Shown here one piece after another: positions 21,350 through 33,272 of a stretch of DNA of 64,000 bases. Each line of letters starts with the position of its first letter. The first letter of the stretch is position 1. A model generated the notes under the pieces. That model worked only from the letters and a program-made list of their open reading frames with translations, ran no database searches and was not told where the DNA came from. The DNA lies in the NCBI GenBank assembly GCA_017311315.1, contig CM029627.1, positions 464,447-528,446 on the forward strand, written 5' to 3'. The position numbers and the translations under genes are program-made. The stretch comes from Dendrocalamus latiflorus (taxonomy: Eukaryota; Streptophyta; Magnoliopsida; Poales; Poaceae).

Positions 21350-23810
21350 ATGAGTGGAGAGGATACAAGTGCTGCTGAGCAGCCGAAGCGCGCCCCTAAG
21401 CTCAATGAAAGGATCCTGTCGTCTTTGTCAAGGAGATCAGTAGCTGCGCATCCATGGCATGACCTTGAGATCGGTGCGGAACTGTTCTTTTTTCCATTTC
21501 CCGTTCTAGCTTACCAAACACCCTGATCAAATAAGCATGCTAATTGAATTTGGTTGCACAGGTCCTGGGGCTCCCGCTGTGTTCAATGTTGTAAGTACCA
21601 TCTTTACCTTGTCCATCTTGGCATGTTAGATATTTGATGTTGTGGTGAAGCAAATTGGAATCTGGGACATTTGACAGTGCTTACTCACCGCTTGATGTCA
21701 TTGTTGTGTTCTTGGTATGGGATCTCAATCAGATGTAGTTGAGTCTGGAACCCCAATCTGGATTCAGCAGTATACTCTTGTATTCAAACTGAGTTTAGCG
21801 ATGCACCTGCCAACAAACTTTTTCTTAACTAGCAGAAGATTGCACACAACTATGCCATTAGTGTTGGACTGTTAATATAATTAATTCTACCTCCTGAAAG
21901 GTGGTTTTATATTTAAATTAGAAACAATAGCCATTCGTTAATATTGCCATTGTAGGAGGCCACAGCAGCCTTTGATGATTTTCCTGATTTGTTTCAGTTC
22001 AATAGTTCATCTACCACCGCAGCAGCCATGGCAGCACAGCCACCACCTCACACTCGGGCGCCAGCGCATGCCCGGCAGCACCGCCGCGTGCGCCCCGGCA
22101 CACGTGGGGCCCCGAGTCCCGTCACGGCACAAATGAATAATAACTCGTTGACGGGTGCTATTACCCTTTTGTAATAACATGGGTTGTCACATGCATTGAG
22201 TGGGTTCTGTTTAATTATGCTAGAAGCTTTATGCGTAGTTGGTCCCTGACAGTGCCTGCAACTTTTGAACTTAATGGCTTCTGTATATATCACACCACAG
22301 GTTGTTGAGATCACGAAGGGAAGCAAAGTAAAATATGAGCTTGACAAGAAAACTGGACTGATTAAGGTATGTGTTCTGTTTGTAAGATTGCTTGCGTATT
22401 GACCATCACTTTTTATTTCAAGAGTAACATGGCTTGTTTAATATTTGTTTAGTGTACTTGTTTAAGGATTGAAAAGCACCCACAAACATGATGTGTTTTG
22501 GTTATTGTGCTATATAGTTTTGACAGGTTGATCAAGTCATGTACTCGTCAGTTGTAGGAGTTTATGCTGCTTTTTTTTGTAAAAGCATATTGTACTTTTG
22601 TTATTGTGCTATATAATTTGACAGGTTGATTGGGCCTGTACTCATCAGCTGTAGGAGTTTATTTGCTATTTTTGAAAAGCATAATGTACTTTTTTTTGTT
22701 GTGCTATATAATTTGACAGGTTGATTGAGCCTGTACTCATCAGCTGTAGGAGTTTATTTTGCTATTTTTGAAAAGCATAATGTACTTTTGTTATTGTGCT
22801 ATATAATTTGACAGGTTGATCGGGTCCTATACTCATCAGTTGTATATCCTCATAACTATGGTTTCATTCCGAGGACTCTTTGTGAAGACAACGATCCAAT
22901 GGATGTTTTGGTCCTGATGCAGGTTAGTCTTCCTTGTCCGCTTTTTTGGGAACATGTAGGAATCACAGTCCTTGCATTAGTAAGTCATGGCGTCTAAGAA
23001 TAATTAACTTGCTGGTCCTTTGGTTTTGACACACTCAGACTGGTACCAGTAGCTCCTTAATTGTATATACACCTCCTTAATTGTATATACACCAGTTCTT
23101 CGTAGTTGCAGTATTGAATATTATGTAAACTGTGTTGGTATCTACTGGTAATTGCATTTTTTTAATCTCCCACAGGAACCTGTTATTCCTGGTTCCTTCC
23201 TCCGAGCTAGAGCAATTGGCCTTATGCCCATGATTGACCAGGTATTTCTTGTTCCATGCTCTTCGTAGTAAAGATTAAAGAAAAACAATGCTTCACCCTC
23301 TTTTTTTTACTGAAAATAACGGTTTGTTGTGATCAGGGTGAAAGGGATGACAAGATAATAGCTGTCTGTGCGGATGATCCTGAATACCGTCACTACAATG
23401 ACATCAGTGAGCTGTCTCCTCACCGCCTCCAAGAGATCAAACGCTTCTTTGAAGACTGTATCCTGCATAGTTCATTTTATTGTTTTCCTGGTACATGCTA
23501 TAGAATAGTATTTTGGATGATCACAGGTACATTTGTCAGCATCCTTAGCGGTATCTTTTAGACAAGAAGAATGAGAACAAGGAGGTTGCTGTTGATGCAT
23601 TCTTGCCTGCGAACACTGCTCGTGAGGCCATTCAGTACTCCATGTAAGTTCAGTTTTCCATTGGAATGTTTACTGAGTAACAAGATGCAACTGTGTTCTG
23701 TTCGTTAAGGAGTAAGTGAAGATACCTTTTGACTTATATTGGCACCTTTATCTTGAATTAATCGCAGGGACCTGTATGCGCAATATATTTTGCAAAGCTT
23801 GAGGCAGTAG
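21350..23810 (+). CDS. Soluble inorganic pyrophosphatase (family I)
   Basis: Eight coding exons: 21350-21473, 21562-21590, 22301-22366, 22815-22922, 23176-23241, 23337-23457, 23562-23643, 23768-23810. They give 212 residues, the usual plant length. It hydrolyses pyrophosphate to two phosphates in the cytosol with Mg2+, pulling biosynthetic reactions forward. Active-site segments are intact: EITKGSKVKYELDKKTG, YPHNYGFIPRT, the signature EDNDPMDVLVL with metal-binding Asp98, Asp100 and Asp103, and GERDDKIIAV. The N-terminus (MSGEDTSAAEQPKRAPKLNERIL) has no organelle signal. The C-terminus LYAQYILQSLRQ closes the fold. Exon 4 is preceded by three decayed tandem copies of its own 3' splice site. 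Assignment is firm; which paralog is not determined. Confidence 0.96.
21930..22175. other. GC-rich block in the pyrophosphatase second intron
   Basis: A GC-rich patch (about 22010-22130) inside an AT-rich intron, open in frame as FNSSSTTAAAMAAQPPPHTR and further. It has no counterpart in the pyrophosphatase family and no partner splice sites. It could be an inserted fragment of another gene. Confidence 0.35.
22495..22850 (+). repeat. Tandem repeat of the intron-3/exon-4 junction
   Basis: Four units of roughly 100 bp, each with 'ttattgtgctatata', then 'ttgacag|gttgat', then 'actcatcagttgta'. The branch-point/acceptor region and the first ~35 bases of exon 4 were duplicated three times. Only the last unit, with acceptor at 22814, continues into the true exon. 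Earlier units have intact AG acceptors near 22527, 22625 and 22720 but lead out of frame or to early stops. Confidence 0.9.
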
Positions 23811-24435
23811 AATGACAGCGATTATCTATCATGAAATCAACTATTTATGTCAACTGCGAAGTTGGAGTCGAGGCTTACGTGATATTCATAAATGGAGAAC
23901 GACGGCGCTACCTGTGATTTGCTTTTGCTTTCCAGTGTACCGACTTGTGTGTCGTGTCCTATTTCAATTATGAATAAGTGAATTTCTATCAGATGTGGTA
24001 CATTTTTGTTATGCTTTTGCCCGTCAAGATCGTTCGCTGACATTTGCCAATTTTGTCTACATATATCTGTCTAAATATTGATTTTGTTTGACATGATTTG
24101 AACATTGATTCTTAAATTACTTCCTCTGTTCGCAAATGGATATATGTAGTCTCTGCATAGTAGTACTTTTGACACTGGGTTGCTTATCCTACTGGTGCCA
24201 GTTAAATGAAACATTAATCGTTCCCATTTTTGCTCCCTTGAGCAGCTCATTCTTGGGCTATTATGTGAAGGATTTGAGTAGCAACGGTATTACTGTTTGA
24301 TTCACTGCTCTTTAATTAAATTAGCTGATTTCCCGAAAATGAGTTCTGGTTCTTGTAATATTTTACATGAGAAAAATGTGACAAGTGCAAAAGTTAAAGC
24401 AAAATTTGTTTGCACATGTGGTACGTACTTTATAG
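23811..24435. other. 3' region of the pyrophosphatase gene
   Basis: Probable 3' UTR in the first 250-300 bases (AT-rich, with 'tatgaataagtgaa' near 23970). No further gene. Confidence 0.45.
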
Positions 24436-24730
24436 TGTGTTTGGTTCCAGGGGCAATAGGGGATGGGACGGGACAATCCCAGATTTGGACCTGTTTGGAT
24501 TGGAGTCAGCAGGGACGGGGCGATCCCACTTTGGGGAATATCCTGGGAATATTCCCCTAAATTGAGGATGCCCCATCCCTCAAAAATGAGGGGATGGGCT
24601 TATCCCTCTTTCTCACTACCTGCCTCCAATAGTGTGTTTGGTTCCAGGGACAATAGGGGATGGGGACGGTTCCATCCTTAAAAACAGGGATGGATTCATT
24701 CCATCCTTACCTGACTCCAAACCAAACACA
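24436..24730. mobile_element. MITE-like repeat with tgtgtttggtt ends
   Basis: Left end gtgtgtttggttccagggg; right end gactccaaaccaaacaca, an inverted match. The left-end sequence recurs in direct orientation at 24632-24680 (gtgtgtttggttccaggg, caataggggatggg), which suggests a duplicated or nested copy. No clear target duplication. Confidence 0.6.
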
Positions 24731-25245
24731 TACTTACATCCTCAGTACCATTCGATTTGACCAGGAACAGTAAAACATTTGATCTTCAATCAAGTGGGAA
24801 ATACATTCCTAGGCCAGTGATATGCGAAGGTCGCATAAAATATATAAAAACGACAGGATAATGCCTCCACATGTCTATCCTCTACCATGCGAAGGCCCTA
24901 GAGACCGTCGCATGCTACCTTCCTGTCCAATATGTATGGTCCGTTCTTTTTTATTTTTTTTTATTTTCTCTAAAACTAAAATAAATAAGGTGATTTTTAA
25001 GCGATTTCTCAAAACTATTTTTCAAACGACTTTTTGAATTTAAAACCATATATAATATTGATGTCAACATCTTTATTATCTATGACCATTTTAAAAAATT
25101 CAAACAAAAGCTATCAGTTATAATTAAAAAAAACAGGACCATAGGGCCTCCATCTGCCCACCATCCCACACCAAAGGTAGCCACTAACAATCCCTAGTCA
25201 GGTAGTATACACTAACGTTCAAATCCTCTAAAGCTTAGATACTAA

Positions 25246-25571
25246 GGGCATCTGTAGTGTATGAAAATAGAGGGTCATAAGCCACCTTAAGGTCGATCTT
25301 ATACATTACAGTGGTGACCTTAAGCAGGCTATAAGTAAAAAAGGTTTGAGGCTGGTCCTCAAGCTAAAGACCTGGCCACAAGCATTAAAATACAATTTTC
25401 TTTACATCTATTGTTCTCTCTCCCCAACTACCAACTGCCACATCCCCTTCTTTACAGCCGAGTGGACCCACCTTAAGAGCCGACGGTGGTCTCAATCGTT
25501 GCAGGGTCGATCTTAAGAATGATGCAGGACTCACCTTAAAAGCCAGCAAGCTATATACACTACATATGCCC
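25246..25571. mobile_element. Tourist-like MITE with TAA duplication
   Basis: A 326-bp element with inverted ends gggcatctgtagtgtat and atacactacatatgccc, flanked by TAA at 25243-25245 and 25572-25574. Non-coding. Confidence 0.85.
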
Positions 25572-25760
25572 TAAGCCTAAGCAAAGCCACCGTCTATCAC
25601 CGTCCCACGAGTCCATGAACAATCTCTCAGACGTCGTGTACGAACCAACCGACGCATACCTACCGTTTACATCTATCTACATGTTTGTTTCTGTCTAGCT
25701 AGTTTTTTTAATTATTGCGAATGTGTATAATACCCAAAATTCATATATAACAACTACTAA

Positions 25761-26018
25761 GGGGCTGTTTGGTTGCTAGCTACACTTTGCCAACAAAAAT
25801 TACCACACTTGCCTAAGTTGAGGTGCTCAAATTCTTTACCACACCTTAGCAAGTCTAAGGGAATCTTGCCACACTTTTTTGAGTCATTGACGCGTGAGAC
25901 CTAGTTTGTTGGAAGGGAATCTCGCCACAACTGTGGCTGCAACCAAACACCTCCCAAAGTTGGTCAAATTTATCTAACCTTAGGCGTGGTAAACTGTGGC
26001 TGGCAACCAAACACCCCG
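25761..26018. mobile_element. Tourist-like MITE, ggggctgtttggttgc ends
   Basis: Left end ggggctgtttggttgctagc and right end ctggcaaccaaacaccccg form an inverted repeat. TAA lies on each side (25758-25760 and 26019-26021). Internal copies of a 'ccaccac/ctgtggctg' motif are also inverted. Non-coding, 258 bp. Confidence 0.75.
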
Positions 26019-26109
26019 TAATTCAAGGCCTGCATTCTTAGTTTCTTGTGATTTACATAAGCGCTTGTTGGTATGATTTGTGACCTGATGTCATGCATGC
26101 ATCCCGAGT

Positions 26110-26346
26110 GTGCTGATTAGGATCTTGGATGCTAGGATGAAGCTAGAGGAGAGATCTAGCCAAGCCTCTAACCGGCGCTCTAGCGGATTGACGAGGATTG
26201 TGGATGAGATTGAACAGAACCATGCGAGGAGAGCAACACTCTATGCTCAACTCCAGAACCACCTACAGCTACAGCAACAGCAACAGCAGGCCGCTGCCGG
26301 GATAATATATAATGTTGTTGCTGCCGGGAAACTTACAATCAATTGA
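26110..26346 (+). other. Short open frame with Gln run, unidentified
   Basis: A frame of 78 codons whose first possible ATG is at about 26137. It reads MKLEERSSQASNRRSSGLTR and ends with a Gln-rich segment (HLQLQQQQQQAAAG). Basic/polar, possibly coiled coil. No splice partners are seen; it may be a gene fragment near a MITE. I do not recognise it. Confidence 0.25.
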
Positions 26347-27095
26347 AAGAGGCACTAAACCGTCTAACCAATTATAAGGCAATATCAACATATTTCCCCA
26401 CGTTAGATCAGATGCACATCAAGGAATATTATATTTTATGAGTTGAATGGATGTTCAAATTTTGAAGCTAGCTTTTTTGAATACGTTGATGTCGATACAC
26501 TGATACCATGATACACTATTTCTTATAAAATACCGATACAGCAATTAGTATATATAAATATAATAATAATTCAAAAATTATAGAAATTATTGGTTTTTTA
26601 GAGAAAATAGGTGATATAAGGTGATCATGATGGCATGAATTAAGCAGTAAATTATAGCGATTAATGATAGTTGTATACTTTGCTAATTCCACCTTTTCTT
26701 TACTTTTATTCCGTCAGCAAGAACCCCAATTTATAAAGGCTGCTATTGCGCTTCTTTTTTCCCTTTTTTTTTAAATTTTTGCGAAACGCATTGCAGTTGC
26801 TTGGAAACTTGGTGTCATGTCCTCGCATGCGCAAAAAAAAGACCAATAATTAACACCACAAATTGAAACGGACAAATACAGAATGACCAATCAAATCACC
26901 CAAACCCAAAACTAGTATTATTACAGTAACAATGATGGAGGTCAATTCAGCACAAATGTGGAGCGTGCGCATCGAAACAAAGGACCACAAGCAGAGCAGA
27001 GCTACACGTACTGCGACGTAGGTACGCGTACAGATTCGTGAAAAGCAGAGAGAGAGAGAGAGAGGACGCATTTTGCAGGTTGCATGCGAGCAAAC

Positions 27096-28534
27096 TCAGA
27101 AGCACTTGCGGTGCACGATCCCCGGACCGGCCTCATCGTACTCTTCCTTGGAGATCCACATCTGCATACATATACATATGCCATGCGCAAGCAAAATCGT
27201 CTCATCAATCTCAGCAAAAGGAAAAATGATTGCATCAAACCAGCACGATGATATGTACTTGTTAATTTATGTGATCGATCGATCGATCGATCCAAATAAA
27301 CAGCAGTAAGTGTGTATTTGATCAGCATTGCCATAGTTAATTACCTGCTGGAACGTGCTGAGGGATGCTAGGATGGAGCCCCCGATCCAGACGCTGTACT
27401 TCCGCTCGGGTGGCGCGACCACCTTGATCTTCATGCTGGGCGGCGCGAGCGCGGTGATCTCGCGGCTCATGCGCTCGGCGATGCCTGCGAACATGGTGGT
27501 GCCGCCGCTCAGCACCACGCTGCTGTAGAGGTCCTTGCGGATGTCGACGTCGCACTTCATGATGGAGTTGTAGGTGGTCTCGTGGATGCCGGGCGACTCC
27601 ATCCCGACCAGCGACGGCCGGAACAGCACCTCGGGGCACCGGAACCGCTCCGCACCGATGCTGATGACCTGGCCGTCGGGGAGCTCGTAGCTGCTGTCCA
27701 CGCCGGAGCCGCTCTTGGCCGCCGTGTCCATCTCCTGGTCGAAGTCGAGGCAGACGTAGGCGAGCTTCTCCTTGATGTCCCTGACGATCTCCCGCTCCGC
27801 CGTGGTGGTGAAGGAGTAGCCCCGCTCCCTGAGGATCGTCATGAGGTAGTCGGTGAGGTCGCGGCCGGCCAGGTCGAGGCGCACGATGGCGTGCGGCAGG
27901 GAGAAGCCTTCGTAGATGGGCACCGTGTGCGTCACGCCGTCGCCCGAGTCAAGAACGATACCTACACATATATATAAATCACCATGCATGCATGTGAGCT
28001 TGCCATATGCATTGCATTGCATGTCTCCATGCAGCCTGCAGGCATGTAGTAATGGTAGGTAGCTAGCTAGGTACCTGTGGTACGGCCGCTGGCGTAGAGG
28101 GAGAGCACGGCCTGGATGGAGACGTACATGGCGGGGACGTTGAAGGTGTCGAACATGATCTGGGTCATCTTCTCGCGGTTGGCCTTGGGGTTGAGGGGCG
28201 CCTCGGTGAGGAGGACGGGGTGCTCCTCGGGGGCCACGCGCAGCTCGTTGTAGAAGGTGTGGTGCCAGATCTTCTCCATGTCGTCCCAGTTGCCGACGAC
28301 GCCGTGCTCGATGGGGTACTTGAGCGTCAGGATGCCCCGCTTCGACTGCGCCTCGTCCCCGACGTAGGCGTCCTTCCGCCCCATCCCCACCATCACGCCC
28401 GCGTGCCGGGGACGCCCCACGATGCTCGGGAACACCGCGCGGGGGGCGTCGTCCCCCGCGAAGCCGGCCTTCACCATGCCGGTCCCGTTGTCGCAAACCA
28501 CCGGCTGGATCTCGTCGCCGTCCGACATCATCAT
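27096..28534 (-). CDS. Actin, divergent plant isoform
   Basis: Three coding exons: 28534-28075, 27961-27345 and 27161-27096. They give 380 residues from the first of three tandem ATGs, or 378 from the third (28528), nearer the usual 377. Actin polymerises into filaments and binds ATP. Nucleotide-binding segments are intact: [29 protein letters not shown] and [14 protein letters not shown]. The C-terminus is VHRKCF. It differs from common plant actins at many normally fixed places (for example [54 protein letters not shown]-region as [20 protein letters not shown]), which suggests a rapidly evolving, perhaps reproductive, isoform. The two introns sit at the conserved codon ~151 and ~355 positions; the usual intron near codon 20 is absent. 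Confidence 0.95.
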
Positions 28535-28649
28535 GTCAGCTTAACTAGCTAGGACCAGAGGCAGAGGCAGAGCACGTACGAATGATTCCTGCACAGGAGG
28601 GAGCTAGGGACAGGTTCGACTTGTGGACGACACGCTGGTTATAGCGCGC

Positions 28650-28658
28650 GATATATAT
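28650..28658 (-). promoter_or_regulatory. Putative TATA box of the actin gene
   Basis: TATATATA on the minus strand about 120 bp upstream of the first ATG. The short distance leaves little room for the leader intron found in many plant actin genes. Confidence 0.45.
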
Positions 28659-29206
28659 ACACGCAGATCGTCCATCGCCGGCACGGCGGCTGCCATGCAT
28701 GCCTCGAGTCAGAGGGCGTGCGCTCACACCACCCACCGGCTGCGCGCTTGCTCGCCTACCTGCACCGCATGCCTTATTACTTACTATATATGTGTCGTCG
28801 TCGGCGCAGACGTAAGCACGTCTATTTAACACATGGCATGACCACGTCTGTTAAACAAACAACATATATAATCTCATCATTCATGAATTGGTCCTCTGAA
28901 TTTCTTAAACAAACAACATAATTTCGGTTCTCTCCTACGGAGAAGAGAACGGTTCTCTCCTGAAAACATAATAATCTGGGATTGTTTTTGCCAACATGCA
29001 AAAGCTTTGCGCGTCAACTTGGTAGGGGGTGGGGCTGAACAGAGCAGGTTTTACAACAACGCTTGCTTCCTGTACGCCAATGGGAAGGGAAACTTATGTT
29101 TTGTTTGAAGGAGATTGCTATGCGTCTGACATGCAGAGTAACTCTCCATTCCACTGCATCATCCTCGTTCTAATTGAAAAAAAAGACCACACATTCTACC
29201 TCCTCT

Positions 29207-29290
29207 CAGGGCCGGTCCTGAGATTTTAGAGGCCCAGGGCGAAACTAGAAATAGAGGCCCTACTATAAATATCTAAATATAAATCTATAT

Positions 29291-29322
<32 letters not shown>

Positions 29323-30607
29323 CTAATTTTACCAACAAACTCTTAAAATGTGTTATGTATTAAAGAAAAAATACATATCAAAGAGTTTATAAATATTACC
29401 TTAAAAATTTCTTCTAACATTTCTAGATGCGAAGTCATTGATGATGGTGTCGGATCATAAATATTTGTAGTAAATACCGGTTCATCAAAACTAGCAGATT
29501 CTGTAGCAGATGAATTAAATATGTGCTCATGATCACTCACATTGTTATCATCTGTGTTGATGTTGACATGGTCTTCCGTAGGGCCCTCATCTTCTATATT
29601 CACATTAGCATCTTCCTCCACAGCAACTATCGCCAATTCATCAGGATTTCTTGAACTGCTCGTATTACTTTTAAAAATTTTGTCAATGTATCCCCTCTGT
29701 GATTCTATCAACTCATCTATTTGTTTCCTTTTTTTCTTTTTTCACTGCCGGATGCATATTTTCTAGATGACATGGTACTGAAAATTTAAATAACAATAGT
29801 ATAATTAGTAACTATAAAGCACTAATTATTGATTAAAAAATTCCTAATATGCAAACTACAGTCTACAGTAGATGTGGACCTGCTCGTGCTGTCGACGGTC
29901 GTGCAGCTCCGTCGCCTTCACGCCTTGTTTTGTACGCAGTACGCGCCTGCAAATCTTAAATCTGCAATCAAATGAATCAATCATGCGGTCAATCCAAATA
30001 TCCAATCGATCATGCCATTGCCATATTGCCATTGCAATATTGCATGCAGGCTGCAGCATGCTGCATGCAGGCCATGCTGCCCATGCAAGCGCCAAAGCGG
30101 ATGAGCGATCGGCGAAAAGTGGTTGCGCCGTTGCGGGTCAGCCGCTGGCGCCTGGCGCTCGGCGAGACGGCGACGGCTTGGTCGCTTCGCTTACCGGCTG
30201 GGGGACGTAGCGCGGCTGCGCGGCGGAGAGATCAGAGATGTCTAGTCGGTCTAGTCCGGAGCCACCGGCCGAGCGCCCGAGCCGAGACGCACGCCCGCGC
30301 GCACGATCGACCGACGTCGCGATTCGATCGCCCACCTCCATCGCGCGATCCAATCTCGGCGGCTCGGCCGCGCGACGTGAATTCCCTACGGCCGTAGACG
30401 AAAACCGGAAAAGGAGATCTGAAGATCAGAAGATGAGAAGTCGCAGACGCCAAGACCAACCGATAGCCGAATCCGGATTGTATATATTAGTATACTCATA
30501 CAGTCATACATATACAATATATACACGTATATGGCCTATGGGGGCCCCTGGGTTTTGGGGGCCCAGGGCGGCCGCCCCGCTCGCCCCCCCCCCCAGGGCC
30601 GGGCCTG
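29207..30607 (-). mobile_element. Internally deleted hAT element, 8-bp target duplication
   Basis: A 1401-bp element with ends cagggccggtcctg and cagggccgggcctg (12 of 14 inverted matches), flanked by cctcctct at 29199-29206 and 30608-30615. Next to both ends is a ggcccagggc motif. It retains the GC-rich 5' region (about 29880-30450) and the N-terminal exon of a transposase on the minus strand. The catalytic region is missing, so it depends on a transposase elsewhere. Confidence 0.92.
29400..29773 (-). pseudogene. N-terminal fragment of a hAT transposase (ZMYM1/TTF-type)
   Basis: Begins at ATG 29773 (MSSRKYASGSEKRKK), then is shifted by one base near 29727. It continues as IESQRGYIDKIFKSN, SSSRNPDELAIVAVEE and GPTEDHVNINTDDNNVSDHE to LEMLEEIFK, after which the frame runs into unrelated sequence. 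These motifs are typical of the N-terminus of plant hAT proteins often annotated as zinc finger MYM-type protein 1-like. The TTF zinc finger, RNase H core and dimerisation region are deleted. Confidence 0.7.
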
Positions 30608-30615
30608 CCTCCTCT

Positions 30616-33272
30616 CTATTCTGGCTGCTTCTCCTCTATTCTCTCTCCCAAGCTCTTCACTCTAACCCCATTCCTTCCCCAAATACACCAATTGATGAGG
30701 ATTAGATTATCTATTAATACAGCTTTAATGCTCGGACCATTACGGTCATAAGTTTCCAAAGACTACATTACCCGAATACCCCTAGTCGGATGGCCACTGT
30801 TCATTTACTCAACCAGTCGTCATTCAGAAGTCTTACTAACTGATACGTAAGCCCGAATTTAGGCAACTTCTCCTGTGTGGAAGGATAAAACACGTGCTTT
30901 ATCCTCCTCCTAACCACACGATGACTTGGCCTAAATAAGAGTGAAGATATGTTGCCTTGATCCAATCAGTAGCCATGTGAAAGTATCATAGTCGTAAAGT
31001 ATAGTCTCGCCTAAATGGGAAGATCCTTACACTATGGTTGAAGTCATCAGATTGGGCTTGGTATGACTAGCCATGTTGGATGTGCGTATTCTTCCAAATT
31101 CTTGGAACACCGATCAGTTATGTAAGCTTTATGTATAATGTTTTTCTTTCTGTTAATTCTGTCATTTCTTCCATTGAGTACTTTTATTTGTATTTCCTTG
31201 TCCCAATTCTGGGCACAAACTATCATTGTTGTCTAAGCTATGGGAGAAATATCTATATTTCTCTTGAAGTCCCTTCTCAAGGACACTTTTTTATCATCAA
31301 CACCGATCAAATACCTAAATCAACTTTGTATGTATGATTTTTGGATTTTTCATCCTTCAATCTACCTAAACATCCACTCATTTTAGACATGCATAATTAT
31401 TCAAGGAGTTTTGAATTGGGGAATAGAAGAGGGAATGGAGTGGCTAAGGACATTATGCTTCTTTCTCATATTCTGCGATTAGCTCAACTGTAGGGAGTGG
31501 TGCATGGGCTGCTACTGTGGTGAGAGTAGTTGTGGCCACCAGCCAGGCGCTCCTTCTCCGCTTTCTCTTCCTTTTTCGGTGGCCACAAGAAGAGGGCGTC
31601 GATGCGGTTGGCGGTCCGAAGGGCATCTGACCAGCCTTGCTCCCTGCCTAATCTGGGCCCTCCCACCTGCACCAAAAGCACAAGGACAGCCACCACTGCT
31701 TCCTCTAAGGTCGGCTCCTTGCCACTGCCCATGGCCATTCTTCATATTGTAGGTTATTGCAAGTGTTTTCTCAATTTGTTGCCCCTTTTTCTTAATTGTT
31801 GCACAAAGTATTTAGCTTTGTTGTAGTAAGTTATACCAAAATATTGCCGTAAGTTGTCTCATGTTGTAATCGAGTTGACAATTTGTTGTGCTATATTTTG
31901 TTGCAATGTGTTGTTTGCCATAGGTTTTTGTTGTACGCTTTAATAATCGACTGTAATGAGAGCATATAGAGTAGGCGTCACCTAATTAAGCGCATGGCAA
32001 CGGTGTACAAGATCCACGAACACCATCAGCCAGCTCCTCTTCCTTCTCTTATTTCTTTCTTCAATGGCCGCGAGGAGTAGACATCATGGCGGCGGTCGAT
32101 CGAAAGGGGCACTTGTAGCACTCAGAAAAAATAAATGAATAATAATAATAATAATAAACCCTAGTCTAGGTATGGCCTTAAAAAGGGGGCCTCTCTTCTC
32201 TTTTTCGTGCGTGGCTCCTTTTTCCCCGATCCAGGTTTTAATGTAAATCTCTCTCTCTCTCCCGTACGTGCGGCAACGTTTGAGCGCTGGCGGCGGCACA
32301 TGCAGCGGCGACCGCACACACTCACGCGCATGTGCAGCGGCGGCGGCGCCCGCACGCACGCGCACACGGCGGTTTTGCCGGTGACGGCCGGTGGTGGTTG
32401 GGGCAAAGGCGTGGCCGAACGGCCGTTCGCGCGGCGGGCAAACGACTGTTTGCATGACTGAATATCGTTTTGCTCGACTGAATGGCCAATCGCGTGGCCG
32501 AACATGTTTTCGTGCGGGCGAACGGTTGTTTCCTTTCCAGTCAATTATCTCCTGTCATTCCTTTATCAAATTCATCATATCTGATTGGTTGTCTTCTTTA
32601 CCACCCTGTAGGTTCTCACACTGCTGTGGAGGGAGCAGCTGGACAGTTGCGCTTCTCAGACCCTTCGTGCAGCGTGTCCGTCGAGCGTGCTCAAGGCAAG
32701 TATCTCGTGGCCGTATCCTGTCCTTTCACACATTTATGCTTCATGATTACCTATCGCCTTTAGCGTGGTTTTCGATCATTGCATTATATTGTTTACCTAT
32801 TGTATGTTATTGTAGTATTAGTAGATTTTAATACGATGAGTTAGTTAGTATTAAACGCTTGTAATTGGTATAATGTTTAACCATAGAATTCATGTGTGGT
32901 TGGGGATATAAATAAATGTCCAAACTATAGATAGGGTAGCGAATAAGCATGTTCACACTTAAAGTTAACCACTAGTAACCTTTTAACACTGGACGGCCAT
33001 TTATTTGTCTTGTTTCACACTTAATATAGAGGAGTATATTTGAGCCGAGGCCAGTTTCAGCCACCTTAGGTTAGCGTGGCGGCCAGGGTTAAAGACTAAA
33101 AACAAACAAGGAGGAGGAGGAGACACGTACGTACGGGCATTACATGCACGGAACAAAACACTGGAGGACAAGCTAGGGATCTGAGCAATACACGGATCGC
33201 CAACGGTCGGGCATACGCAGGCAGAGCACAAGCAGGAGGCCACAAGGAAAGCATGCGTACGTACGTGCTCTC
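30616..33272. other. Spacer between the hAT element and the iron transporter gene
   Basis: No gene supported. Features seen: a (taa)n microsatellite at about 32139-32157, a (ct)n run at 32250-32262, and a GC-rich stretch 32270-32530 with repeated 'ggccgaacg' and 'cgggcgaacg' words and no convincing frame. The last 270 bases are probably the 3' UTR of the minus-strand transporter gene. Confidence 0.45.

Noticed and set aside
27582..28552. Plus-strand frames across the actin exons
   Set aside because: Antisense shadows of conserved actin codons.
32160..32830. Gene around the GC-rich segment before the iron transporter
   Set aside because: Only short frames with low-complexity words; no homology or coherent splice pattern.
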